NCBI GenBank assembly: GCA_003153775.1
Contig: PMBI01000064.1
Span: 1 to 34,952 of the forward strand
Direction: 5' to 3'
DNA length: 34,952 nt
DNA from: Syntrophaceae bacterium
GTDB taxonomy: Bacteria > Desulfobacterota > Syntrophia > Syntrophales > UBA2185
Under the pieces are notes generated by a model. The model worked only from the letters and a program-made list of their open reading frames with translations, was not told where the DNA came from and made no database searches. The position numbers and the translations under genes are program-made. Positions 8,636-15,811 of this stretch are shown piece by piece. Position 1 is the stretch's first letter; every line of letters starts with the position of its first letter.

Positions 8636-10222
8636 CTATTCGGCGGAACGCACCGGGAGCGCACGGCTATACTTATGCACCCCCTGAGGATCGACCTCAT
8701 CGCCATAGTACTGAAGGTATCGGGAATCGGAAGACCAAACCCACCAACAGGTAAGATGAATCAATGCCGTTAAATGGACATTATAACCACAATCAGAACG
8801 ATAAGTCTTACTCTTGTCAGACAATGCCCCCAGTTCAGCGATCGTCGGCATCCGCCAGTCCGTATGCTCGCCCCCGCGATAATTATCGCAATAGGACTTG
8901 GCGCCCGCCCAATCTTTTATACTGCTCCCGTTGTCCTGTGCCGCCCACATCAGATTTGTCTTTGTATCCAGGACCGTACCGTCGTCATATGCAATGAACC
9001 GACCGTTGTTCCTGATTTCCTTCGGCAGAGTCTTACCCATTGCCCTGAGTCGTTCCAACTTTTCTATCCGTGTGCTTGCATATTTCCGAATCTCATCACC
9101 TTTGGCAGTGCGCTCATCCGGCAGGGTTGCCATGAATTGTTGCCACACCTGAATCTTCTCGGACAAATTCGAGCTTTCGTTTTCAATCTTCTTTGCGTCC
9201 TCAAAATCCTTAACCCACTGACTTTCCTTCTCCCGTCTTTCTTCCATCTTCCTTTTAAGATCTTCAAAGGATGAACGCTCCGGAGGCTGAACCGGGGCAG
9301 ATGGTCTTTCCACATCTTCCTTCTGCGTCTGCTTTCCCGGCACTTCTTTCGTCGCCGAATCAGGCACAAAATAGAACTTCCCCTCTAACGATGATAACTC
9401 CCAGGGCACCTGGCCCGTTTCCTTCTTTAACTTCGTTCGCACTTTAATAAGAACGTCACTTATGGTTAGTCCAGGCTCCTGCATGAACTTGATCAACGCC
9501 GCCGTATAAGGGCTGTTGCGTCCTTCACCGTCACGGGCCACGTTTCCGGGACTGGTGGAATAGGAAATGAAAGTGCCCGACGGGGCGCTGCTGACGATGG
9601 CCAGGCCCCTTGAGGCGCTTCGGAAGCTGCGGGCAAAAGGATTGTCCCGACAGGCATCGAGCATTACAATATTCAGGCCATTGTTGGCGGCGGCCATTTC
9701 ATCGAGGATCTTATTGGCGTCAACAGCCTGATATTTGATGTCCGCTTCCTTGTTTATTTTTGCACCAATCGGCAGCAGGTAATTCGTCCCATTTATCTGA
9801 ACGCCATGTCCGGCATAGTAAAACAAACCCACGCCGCCTCTCTTCAGCCGGTTGCCAAACGCCTCAACTGCGTCGTCCATTTCCTGCAACCTGGCGTTTC
9901 TCTTGAGCGTAACGGTAAAGCCGAGTTTCTTCAGCAAGGCGGCCATGTCTGCCGCATCGTTGACAGGATTCCTCAAAGGACCGGAGCTGTAGGCGCTGTT
10001 GCCGATGACAAGGGCTGTCCGCCGCTCCGGGGCGGCAATCGATCCGGGTAAGACTTCTGCCGACTCACTCTTGCCGGCATTGGGCTTGGGGATTTCTGCC
10101 GGCGAGGGCGACTCCTTCTCGATATCAGGCGGCGGTTGTATACGTTTGGCAATCAATGAAGACGGAAAGATTAAAATAAGTATAAACAGGATAAGGAAGA
10201 TTCTTATAGGCATGGCTTGCAT
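8636..10222 (-). CDS. exported caspase-like (C14) protease with DUF1566/Lcl tail
   Basis: The protein has 528 residues. A signal peptide or N-terminal anchor (about 1-25) is followed by a Pro-rich linker. A caspase-fold domain (about 66-295) starts RRTALVIGNSAY and shows the catalytic pair His139 in YYAGHGVQ and Cys191 in LDACRDNPF. Residues about 310-390 are charged and helical, probably coiled coil. The C-terminal 130 residues resemble DUF1566 (FimH-like/Lcl C-terminal lectin-type fold): DGTVLDTKTNLMWAAQDNG, DWRMPTIAEL, WWVWSSDS and a final RALPVRSAE. SD AGGGGG precedes the ATG. Caspase-like proteases cut after Arg, Lys or Asp depending on the subgroup; the substrate is unknown. A periplasmic or surface role is inferred. 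It converges with the prenyltransferase. Confidence 0.85.
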   Translation of the reverse strand: MQAMPIRIFLILFILILIFPSSLIAKRIQPPPDIEKESPSPAEIPKPNAGKSESAEVLPGSIAAPERRTALVIGNSAYSSGPLRNPVNDAADMAALLKKLGFTVTLKRNARLQEMDDAVEAFGNRLKRGGVGLFYYAGHGVQINGTNYLLPIGAKINKEADIKYQAVDANKILDEMAAANNGLNIVMLDACRDNPFARSFRSASRGLAIVSSAPSGTFISYSTSPGNVARDGEGRNSPYTAALIKFMQEPGLTISDVLIKVRTKLKKETGQVPWELSSLEGKFYFVPDSATKEVPGKQTQKEDVERPSAPVQPPERSSFEDLKRKMEERREKESQWVKDFEDAKKIENESSNLSEKIQVWQQFMATLPDERTAKGDEIRKYASTRIEKLERLRAMGKTLPKEIRNNGRFIAYDDGTVLDTKTNLMWAAQDNGSSIKDWAGAKSYCDNYRGGEHTDWRMPTIAELGALSDKSKTYRSDCGYNVHLTALIHLTCWWVWSSDSRYLQYYGDEVDPQGVHKYSRALPVRSAE

Positions 10223-10484
10223 GGAAATACCCCCTATTTAATTAACAAGGTGATGTTTCTTATACTTCAGCCATCACGAAATGGCAACCGGATGTTGCGG
10301 ATTTCCGATTGAACAGTTGCATGGACGGAGAAAGTCAGGCACGCGACATTTCAGGAAGGATCTGATTGGCCTTCATTGTTCAGGTCTTTCCTTATCAATG
10401 AAAACTGCATGCAATGCAGGGTCCAGACTGTCATTAGGGGGCCATGACAATACGATCAAGATCGGTATTACTGCGAGATTGTGT

Positions 10485-10528
10485 CTAAAAAATCAAAAGG
10501 GACTCATTATTTACCTGAGTCCCTTTTG
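10485..10528 (-). terminator. Rho-independent terminator of the Lys-rich protein gene
   Basis: A perfect 13-bp stem is formed by CAAAAGGGACTCA (10494-10506) and TGAGTCCCTTTTG (10516-10528) around a 9-base loop. On the minus strand the stem is followed by ATTTTTTAG, a U-tract. It lies 28 bases past the stop of the minus-strand gene ending at 10556. The rest of the 333-base stretch between the caspase gene and that gene shows nothing else convincing and should contain the caspase promoter. Confidence 0.9.
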
Positions 10529-10555
10529 AATGAATTCTTACAATGGTGAGGCAAG

Positions 10556-10837
10556 CTATTGTTTCGGGACGCCCGATTCAGGTGCAGGCTTGCTCTTCAC
10601 GGCCTCTTCTCTTGCCTTCTTCCTTTTTTCCTTCTTTGCCTTCTTTGCCTTCTGCTTCTCTTCCTTAGTCAGCTTCTTCTTCTCTGGCACCTTCTTCTCT
10701 GGCGTCGGTGCTGTCATCGCATCCTTACTTGGATCAACTGTGGGCTTAGCCGGTGCGGGCTGAGCCTGAGCAAAGCATAAGCCGTTTAAAGAAAGTGCAA
10801 ACAGAATAGCGATAAGTATTGTCGTTAGTTTCTTCAT
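10556..10837 (-). CDS. small exported Lys/Pro-rich protein, unknown function
   Basis: The protein has 93 residues from the ATG at 10837, 8 bases after SD GGAGG; a GTG at 10846 falls inside the SD and is rejected. Residues 1-24 form a clear signal peptide ending LCFAQ. The mature chain is low-complexity: Pro/Ala-rich, then an extremely basic run of Lys, Glu and Arg (about 48-82), then a short Pro-containing tail. No family was recognised. Such basic exported proteins may bind anionic surface polymers, but that is speculation. It is monocistronic: a strong terminator follows and a candidate sigma-54 promoter with two upstream palindromes precedes it. Confidence 0.75.
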   Translation of the reverse strand: MKKLTTILIAILFALSLNGLCFAQAQPAPAKPTVDPSKDAMTAPTPEKKVPEKKKLTKEEKQKAKKAKKEKRKKAREEAVKSKPAPESGVPKQ

Positions 10838-10875
10838 TCGTCTCACCTCCTTTATTTTGGTTTTCTATTAAGATA

Positions 10876-10890
10876 GCAATAACCATTCCA
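10876..10890 (-). promoter_or_regulatory. candidate sigma-54 (-24/-12) promoter
   Basis: The minus strand reads TGGAATGGTTATTGC followed by T. This keeps the invariant GG at -24 and GC at -12 at exact spacing (consensus TGGCACG-N4-TTGC). The implied start of transcription is near 10864, leaving a leader of about 27 bases that holds the SD of the gene starting at 10837. Two palindromes lie about 110 and 130 bases upstream, where enhancer-binding proteins usually sit. Confidence 0.5.
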
Positions 10891-10966
10891 CAATGAAGAT
10901 AAATAACAATAAGTAACAATGATAATGAGTTACCAACATATAATGATGGTATATGCCTCTTCGTTG

Positions 10967-11000
10967 GGGAAGTACTTCCCTTGCCTTGGGGAATAATTCC
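10967..11000. promoter_or_regulatory. tandem palindromes, likely activator-binding sites
   Basis: GGGAAGTACTTCCC (10967-10980) is a perfect 14-bp palindrome and GGAATAATTCC (10990-11000) a perfect 11-bp one. Both are preceded by TTGGGGAA on the plus strand. Their centres are about 21.5 bp apart, close to two helical turns, as expected for paired dimer sites on one DNA face. Nothing else was recognised in the 392-base gap between 10838 and 11229. Confidence 0.5.
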
Positions 11001-11229
11001 TCATTATCCTAAAAGACCCCAAAAGATTTAATTACATGTTGTCTTGAGGTTTTTCTCTTTTGATTATTCCCAGTTCTAATGTACGATAAGAGAGCAAAAT
11101 AGATAAATCAAGACTTCAGTCCTCCTGCCTTTCCATGATTCATACTTATAACGTACAATATCACATTAACAATTCTTATACATGAACTCATGGTAGGAGG
11201 AAGTTAGAAACAGACGTCATCCGTTTCGT

Positions 11230-12024
11230 TCACCTGTGCGTCCCGGTCCGTTGAAATCCCGCGGCCTGGAACGCCGCTCGCCCCGCGGGGGAATCTATAA
11301 AAGTCACGAATGCTCGAGCGACATCGGGTGTCTTACTTGACTTGAGCGCCACGGCAGCATAAGCAATCGCGTTCTGAATACCCGCAGGCAGTGGGCCGAC
11401 CAGTTCCGCGCCGGGAACGGCGACGATCTCGCTCGACTGGACGATTACGATCTCCGATTCTCCATTGACTACGCGGCGGACTGCGTCCTCACCTACTGCC
11501 GTCAACTCGCTTTTGCCCCGCATCTGCTCGGCGATGCCGAGACGCGGAAGCACTACCGTCGCAAAATATGTGCCCGACGTCCCACCGCGGGCAGGATCTG
11601 CATAGGTGATCGATTTTGCCGCGAGGAGCGTTTCGCGAAAGTCTTCCAATGTGCCGATCTTGGGTCGCGTCGTTCCTGCCTTGATGCCTACTCCCACCCC
11701 GACGCTGCCCACTTCCAGCCGTGAGTCCGGTATTGCCAGCCCAGCTTTCTCGAGCTCGGAAATTCCTTTGGATGGAAGCACGGTGACATCGGCAGGTGCG
11801 CCCGCGGCAATCTGCTTCTGGATTCCGCCGCCCGTGCCGAAAGTAAACTTGATGGTGTGGCCGGTCTGGCGCGCGAAAGCAGCAGCGGCGCCCTCGACAG
11901 CAGACCTGACTCCGCCCGGTGCGTACACGCTAAGTTCGGCAGCCGTTGCGCAAATTGGCAATGTACCAAGGATGCCCGCAAACACCGCCACGCCCCAGAA
12001 TGAGATTACTTGTTTTATTGTCAT
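11230..12024 (-). CDS. ModA-like (molybdate-type) ABC substrate-binding protein, orphan
   Basis: The protein has 264 residues with SD AGGAGG before the ATG. A signal peptide ends near residue 28 (ATAAELSVYAP). The mature chain is a type-II periplasmic binding protein of the ModA/Wtp-like group, with an early GGV/FGTGGG anion-binding segment, PADVTVLPSKGISELEKAG, and a C-terminal SPAGRAAFQAAGF. The family binds molybdate, tungstate or related ligands, but the ligand here is unproven. No permease or ATPase gene is adjacent. The coding sequence looks clearly more GC-rich than its AT-rich flanks, with codons unlike its neighbours, which suggests acquisition from a high-GC proteobacterium. Confidence 0.85.
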   Translation of the reverse strand: MTIKQVISFWGVAVFAGILGTLPICATAAELSVYAPGGVRSAVEGAAAAFARQTGHTIKFTFGTGGGIQKQIAAGAPADVTVLPSKGISELEKAGLAIPDSRLEVGSVGVGVGIKAGTTRPKIGTLEDFRETLLAAKSITYADPARGGTSGTYFATVVLPRLGIAEQMRGKSELTAVGEDAVRRVVNGESEIVIVQSSEIVAVPGAELVGPLPAGIQNAIAYAAVALKSSKTPDVARAFVTFIDSPAGRAAFQAAGFQRTGTHR

Positions 12025-12322
12025 CGCTCTTCCTCCTGTCAGAGGCGGCTGTCGGGTGTAGCTGATCCCGATTTTCGCTTTAGAATTGAACTGCGGATCA
12101 GACGCTGCCTGTTTATCATGGTAGTATTAGCTTACTATTATACTTATATTAAACCACCATTGAGATATGTAATTTTATGCATTAATAGATATATGAAGAA
12201 TATCATTTTGTCATAACCTCAAGCAAACCATTTATTGGACAGTAGGGTAAGAAAATCAGCAGATCAAGAAAAGAGGGTGGGTTTTAAACAATTCAATTCT
12301 AAACAGGCGAAGGAGGAAAACT
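12025..12322. other. AT-rich divergent intergenic region
   Basis: This 298-base stretch separates the ModA-like gene (minus) from the OB-fold protein gene (plus). It must hold both promoters. It is rich in ATTA/TATA-type runs, so several weak -10-like boxes exist and none can be chosen. No convincing palindrome or small gene was seen. Confidence 0.5.
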
Positions 12323-12802
12323 ATGCGAAAGTTGGCAATAGGGATTGTCGTGGTTGTTGCGATTAGTATGTTGTTAGTGCCGGTGGCGTTTGCTCAGAGC
12401 TCACAGGCGGCAGGGTCTACCGTAGCAGGAGGTGCGTGGAGCCTGGGGCTTCCCTCATCAGATACCCTAGGACCCTTTACAGGAAACGAGGCTATTGTGG
12501 TTGAATCCGGCAAGGTAGTGAAAATGGAGAAAATGGCCGGAGTAAAAGAAGGCCTGCAGATGAAATTCAAGAATGAGCAGGGTAATGTTTATACTGTTTA
12601 CATGGGGCCCAAGTGGTTCATTGAAAATCAGAAGATTAAATTTAAGGCTGGTGACAGCGTGATGGTGAGGGGGAAGAAATTTGGTTCCGCCATCGTAGCA
12701 ACAGAAATCAGCAAGGGCGATTGGACCATGAAACTTCGTAATGAAGAAGACGGCCAGCCAAGCTGGGAATGCTGTTTCCCAGGAAAAGTGAAAATGCAGT
12801 AA
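12323..12802 (+). CDS. exported OB-fold-like protein (MamS/MamX C-terminal-domain-like)
   Basis: The protein has 159 residues with SD AAGGAGG 7 bases before the ATG. A signal peptide is clear (1-24, ending AFAQ). The mature part contains the pattern GKVVKMEKM, then YTVYMGPKWFIENQ, then FKAGDSVMVRGKK and a late KLRNEEDGQPSWE. This succession recalls the OB-fold-like C-terminal domain of magnetosome proteins MamS/MamX and their many non-magnetosome relatives; the match is from memory of motifs. Two adjacent Cys (ECC) near the end could bind metal or form disulfides. No magnetosome genes are near, so a magnetosome role is not claimed. An imperfect hairpin lies about 190 bases downstream. Confidence 0.6.
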   Translation: MRKLAIGIVVVVAISMLLVPVAFAQSSQAAGSTVAGGAWSLGLPSSDTLGPFTGNEAIVVESGKVVKMEKMAGVKEGLQMKFKNEQGNVYTVYMGPKWFIENQKIKFKAGDSVMVRGKKFGSAIVATEISKGDWTMKLRNEEDGQPSWECCFPGKVKMQ

Positions 12803-12988
12803 GAACCAGCGACCCACCCAATTTCTTTTAGCTGGTTTTAAATTTACCCATTGTGCAGATTTGCTTTTGATACGCGTTGCTTGTCGGTAACAGGAAGGGA
12901 TACGAATAATAAGAGGCAAAAGGTAAAGGTATTTTAACTATAGCTTCCTCCCTCCGCTTTTCTCTCATTCGGAGAGAGGTTGTTCTAA

Positions 12989-13035
12989 GGGAAGCCCGAA
13001 GCGGATACTGTCAGTTCAATCGCTTGGGGCTTTCC
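12989..13035. terminator. long imperfect hairpin between converging genes
   Basis: GGGAAGCCCGAAGCG (12989-13003) pairs with CGCTTGGGGCTTTCC (13021-13035), about 13 of 15 positions, around a 17-base loop. It sits between convergent genes (plus gene ending 12802, minus gene ending 13058). The following bases are only moderately T-rich, so it may be a weak bidirectional terminator or a dispersed palindromic repeat. Confidence 0.4.
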
Positions 13036-13057
13036 TGTTCTTATAACACCCGACCAT

Positions 13058-13387
13058 TCACACGCCCGATCTCTTGCCTTCACATTTCTTGAAACTTTCC
13101 AATGCAAATTTACAGAAATTTCCCCATGAGGAAAAGTCATACCACCAGGCTTCACCCGTATGGCCTTTAGCTTTAAAATCGTCGCTCAGTTCTCTCAGCA
13201 TCTTGAATAGCACATGCTTCCCCGGAAAATCAGGTTCAGCTTCAGGCAAATTACCCTTGCTGCCCAGGACATAGACATTATGTCCCTGATCTCCGTTACG
13301 AAAACCCTGCCCGGTATTTGCAGAAACTAATTTCTTCAGCCCCATATAAATCAATTCTTTCTCTGCCATCGGAATATTTTGAAACAT
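13058..13387 (-). CDS. hypothetical protein, 109 residues
   Basis: The start ATG at 13387 follows AGGAG by 8 bases. The protein is soluble-looking, with no signal peptide or membrane segment. Visible features are an aromatic cluster GEAWWYDFSSWGNFCKF (about 80-96), a segment PEAEPDFPGKHV (about 48-59) and two Cys near the C-terminus. No family was recognised. The short frame just upstream (13421-13645) has a similar AEPxxPG segment, so the two may be related or form a small operon. Confidence 0.6.
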   Translation of the reverse strand: MFQNIPMAEKELIYMGLKKLVSANTGQGFRNGDQGHNVYVLGSKGNLPEAEPDFPGKHVLFKMLRELSDDFKAKGHTGEAWWYDFSSWGNFCKFALESFKKCEGKRSGV

Positions 13388-13420
13388 AAAACATTCTCCT
13401 AACGTTTATTTTTAACAATA

Positions 13421-13645
13421 TCATGTATCCTGCTTTCTATCATATATCTCAATACCCAGTCCACAGCACTTTTCATGGGGTTTCATTGTGCTGCCGGGCA
13501 GATTCGGCTCCGCTCCCGCAAAAAGATTTGCCCCGGAAGGCATGGGTTCTTGCAAGATGGCTTTCTTTGAGTCATGCGAAATTGACGGACAATTGGTGAA
13601 AATTTCTGATTTTTGTTTAAGCGTTTTCAGAGATGAGCAGCTCAA
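13421..13645 (-). CDS. doubtful small ORF, 74 residues
   Basis: The frame opens with TTG at 13645 directly after an in-frame stop and has no SD; an internal ATG gives only about 40 residues. The translation contains AGAEPNLPGS and a Cys pair KCCG. The AEPxxPG segment resembles one in the next gene (ending 13058), 33 bases downstream on the same strand. This might be a genuine small gene, the remains of a longer one, or noise. Function is unknown. Confidence 0.25.
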   Translation of the reverse strand: MSCSSLKTLKQKSEIFTNCPSISHDSKKAILQEPMPSGANLFAGAEPNLPGSTMKPHEKCCGLGIEIYDRKQDT

Positions 13646-13727
13646 CTAATACATATTGATGTTTAACAGATGATAATCAAAGACAAAAAAACGAATTCTT
13701 ATTTGCGCTTTGCCATAAGCAATAATT

Positions 13728-13742
13728 TGGTATGGTAGTTGC
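13728..13742 (+). promoter_or_regulatory. candidate sigma-54 promoter
   Basis: TGGTATGGTAGTTGC followed by T fits TGGYAYG-N4-TTGCW with exact -24/-12 spacing. The implied start of transcription is near 13754, about 60 bases before the ATG at 13815. No upstream activator palindrome was found. Confidence 0.5.
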
Positions 13743-13814
13743 TATCTGGTTTCTTTACCTTGTTCGTGTAATGCTTCTTGGGATGATATAATTTCGCTGA
13801 CAGGACAACATCAT

Positions 13815-14132
13815 ATGAGGACTATGAAGATACGAGAGATAATCAATACCCAAAAACGTAAAGCCGTCATAGCAATGGTTTCAGGAATGGCCGTATTCTT
13901 GGTCAGTCTAATCATAAGCCCGGATTATACGGTTATGTCCTACGTGGCATTGGCTGGATTTGCTGTTGCCATGGGAGCCATCACGTTCCTGGAGCTCGGC
14001 CTCAGTTGCCCGCAGTGCCGGGGTCGCATTGGTTGTGCGGTAAACTATCCGGGCAGGCCTCTTTCCGTTTCATCAAAAATTCGCTTTTGCCCATTTTGCG
14101 GAGTCTCATTGGACTCACGCCTCAAACTATAA
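13815..14132 (+). CDS. membrane protein with C-terminal zinc ribbon, unknown
   Basis: The protein has 105 residues. After a basic N-terminus it has two hydrophobic segments (about 18-34 and 40-61), then a Cys-rich tail with two CPxC knuckles, CPQC (65-68) and CPFC (92-95), which together should bind one Zn2+ (zinc ribbon). The start at 13815 follows a weak ACAGGA; an ATG three codons later is an alternative. The family is unknown. A candidate sigma-54 promoter lies 73 bases upstream of the start and a good terminator follows, so it is probably a single-gene unit. Confidence 0.65.
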   Translation: MRTMKIREIINTQKRKAVIAMVSGMAVFLVSLIISPDYTVMSYVALAGFAVAMGAITFLELGLSCPQCRGRIGCAVNYPGRPLSVSSKIRFCPFCGVSLDSRLKL

Positions 14133-14180
14133 GAACATAATTTCCGGCAGCAGTAATATTTTTTCACTTTCAGCAAAAAG

Positions 14181-14207
14181 GCAGGGTCAATTAGCCCTGC
14201 TTTTTTT
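14181..14207. terminator. bidirectional Rho-independent terminator
   Basis: GCAGGG (14181-14186) and CCCTGC (14195-14200) form a stem around an 8-base loop, extended by an A-run on the left and TTTTTTT (14201-14207) on the right. It serves the plus gene ending at 14132, and on the other strand it could end the minus-strand operon finishing at 14334. Confidence 0.85.
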
Positions 14208-14333
14208 ATTTGATCAGACTAATGATCGCCGATTGTAATCTTCAACGGAGGACAGATATTGATTTTGAGGCCTTCAGGAACAATTGCAATTCTGCATTCG
14301 CATCCTGAATTAGAAGAACACTGTATCAGCGAA

Positions 14334-15767
14334 TCATTCTGTGAAGGAACATTCTTCGGAAACGGATTTCTCCGATTTCCGGGAGTCCTTTCGACGAACG
14401 ACGTATATCAGCCATAGTAACAATACCCACGCGGGCGCGACGACCAGGGACGGGCGCATGTCCGGGATAAAGGCCATGAGAACCATCGTCATGATGAGAA
14501 AGGCCGCCGCAAAGTAAATGCTGTATGGATAAAGCGGCGTGGGAAAAGCGGGCATCTCTCGCTCACGGGACATGCGGCGCCGGAAGAAGATCAGCGTGAA
14601 GAGGATCATGAGCCAGCTTATCAATACCGAAATGGAAGCAATAGACATCATGATGAAGAAGACCTTCTCGGGAATCAGGAAATTCAGGGCCACAATGATC
14701 AGCGTTATGAGTGACGAAAAGATGAGACCGTTTCTCGGAATGCCGGAAGCGCTCAGGCGGGCAAACAGCGCCGGGGCGTCTCCCTGGCAGGCGAGGTTGT
14801 ACAACATCCGGCCGTTGCTGAAAAGCATGCTGTTGTAGACGGACAGAGCCGCAGTTATGATGACGAGGTTCATGACTGACGCCGCTTCCGGGATACCCGA
14901 CTTGGCAAATATCTGGACGAAGGGACTTGCCTCAAGGCCGATCGCGCGCCACGGAAAGAATATGAGCATCACGGTAAAGGAGCCGACGTAAAACAGGAGG
15001 ATGCGCCAGACCAACTGACGGATGGCAACGGGAATCACCTGCTTCGGCTTCTCCACCTCTCCGGCAGCCATTCCCACCAACTCCACGCCGCCGAAGGAAA
15101 AGATCACGAGGGCAAAGGAGAGAAACAGCCCCTTGATGCCGTATGGCAGCCAGTCACCCATGGTATTGAGGCTTGCCAATCCCGCAGCAGGACGATCATG
15201 CATATATCCGGATACGATGAGAAACGTCCCCATGATGATCATGAGGCAGATGGCCGTCACTTTTATGAGAGAAGCCCAGAATTCAAATTCCCCGAAGACC
15301 CTCACGCGGAACAGATTGACGAAGGTGATGACCGCCCAGCATATCAATGCGCTCGTCCACGAAGGAAAGGCGGGCCACCAGAAAGAGATGTAGATGCCCA
15401 CCACGGCGAGCTCGGCCATGCTGACGCTGATGTAGCAGAACCAGTAATTCCATCCGGAGAAAAATCCGGCAAAGTCGCCCCAGTATCGATAGGCGTAATA
15501 GCTGAAAGAGCCGGTCACCGGTTCATGGACGCACGTCTCTCCCAAGGCGCGCATTATCACGTAAATGACGACACCGACGACGGCATAGGAAACAACGATT
15601 GCAGGGCCTGCAATCTGGAGTACGTGCGCAGAGCCATAGAACAGGCCCGTTCCCACGGCCCCGCCGATGGCGATCATCTGCAGGTGGCGGTTCTTCAGGG
15701 AGCGATGCAGATGTTTCATAGGCTGCTCTTCATGTAGATGGTTGGGCACCGATACGATTCTTTGCAT
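14334..15767 (-). CDS. amino-acid permease, APC superfamily (CycA/AAT-like)
   Basis: The protein has 477 residues and about 12 membrane helices. The family signature near the N-terminus reads HLQMIAIGGAVGTGLFYGS followed by AGPAIVVSY. Other CycA/AnsP-like landmarks are GWNYWFCY, FGEFEFW, FGGVELVG and PRNGLIF. The family imports amino acids by proton symport; general resemblance is to E. coli CycA (D-Ala, D-Ser, Gly), but the substrate is not certain. The start may be the ATG at 15767 or the ATG at 15719, which has GAAGAG upstream and matches the family N-terminus well. It is the last gene of the minus-strand run, 44 bases after the oxidoreductase. Confidence 0.9.
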   Translation of the reverse strand: MQRIVSVPNHLHEEQPMKHLHRSLKNRHLQMIAIGGAVGTGLFYGSAHVLQIAGPAIVVSYAVVGVVIYVIMRALGETCVHEPVTGSFSYYAYRYWGDFAGFFSGWNYWFCYISVSMAELAVVGIYISFWWPAFPSWTSALICWAVITFVNLFRVRVFGEFEFWASLIKVTAICLMIIMGTFLIVSGYMHDRPAAGLASLNTMGDWLPYGIKGLFLSFALVIFSFGGVELVGMAAGEVEKPKQVIPVAIRQLVWRILLFYVGSFTVMLIFFPWRAIGLEASPFVQIFAKSGIPEAASVMNLVIITAALSVYNSMLFSNGRMLYNLACQGDAPALFARLSASGIPRNGLIFSSLITLIIVALNFLIPEKVFFIMMSIASISVLISWLMILFTLIFFRRRMSREREMPAFPTPLYPYSIYFAAAFLIMTMVLMAFIPDMRPSLVVAPAWVLLLWLIYVVRRKDSRKSEKSVSEECSFTE

Positions 15768-15811
15768 CTACTCTTGCGATATTTTTAGCGGAATGATTTG
15801 TCGGTCAATCC

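Noticed and set aside
10411-10425. Minus-strand TGGACCCTGCATTGC as a sigma-54 promoter for the caspase gene
   Set aside because: The spacing fits, but the -24 box is poor and it would leave a leader of about 180 bases.
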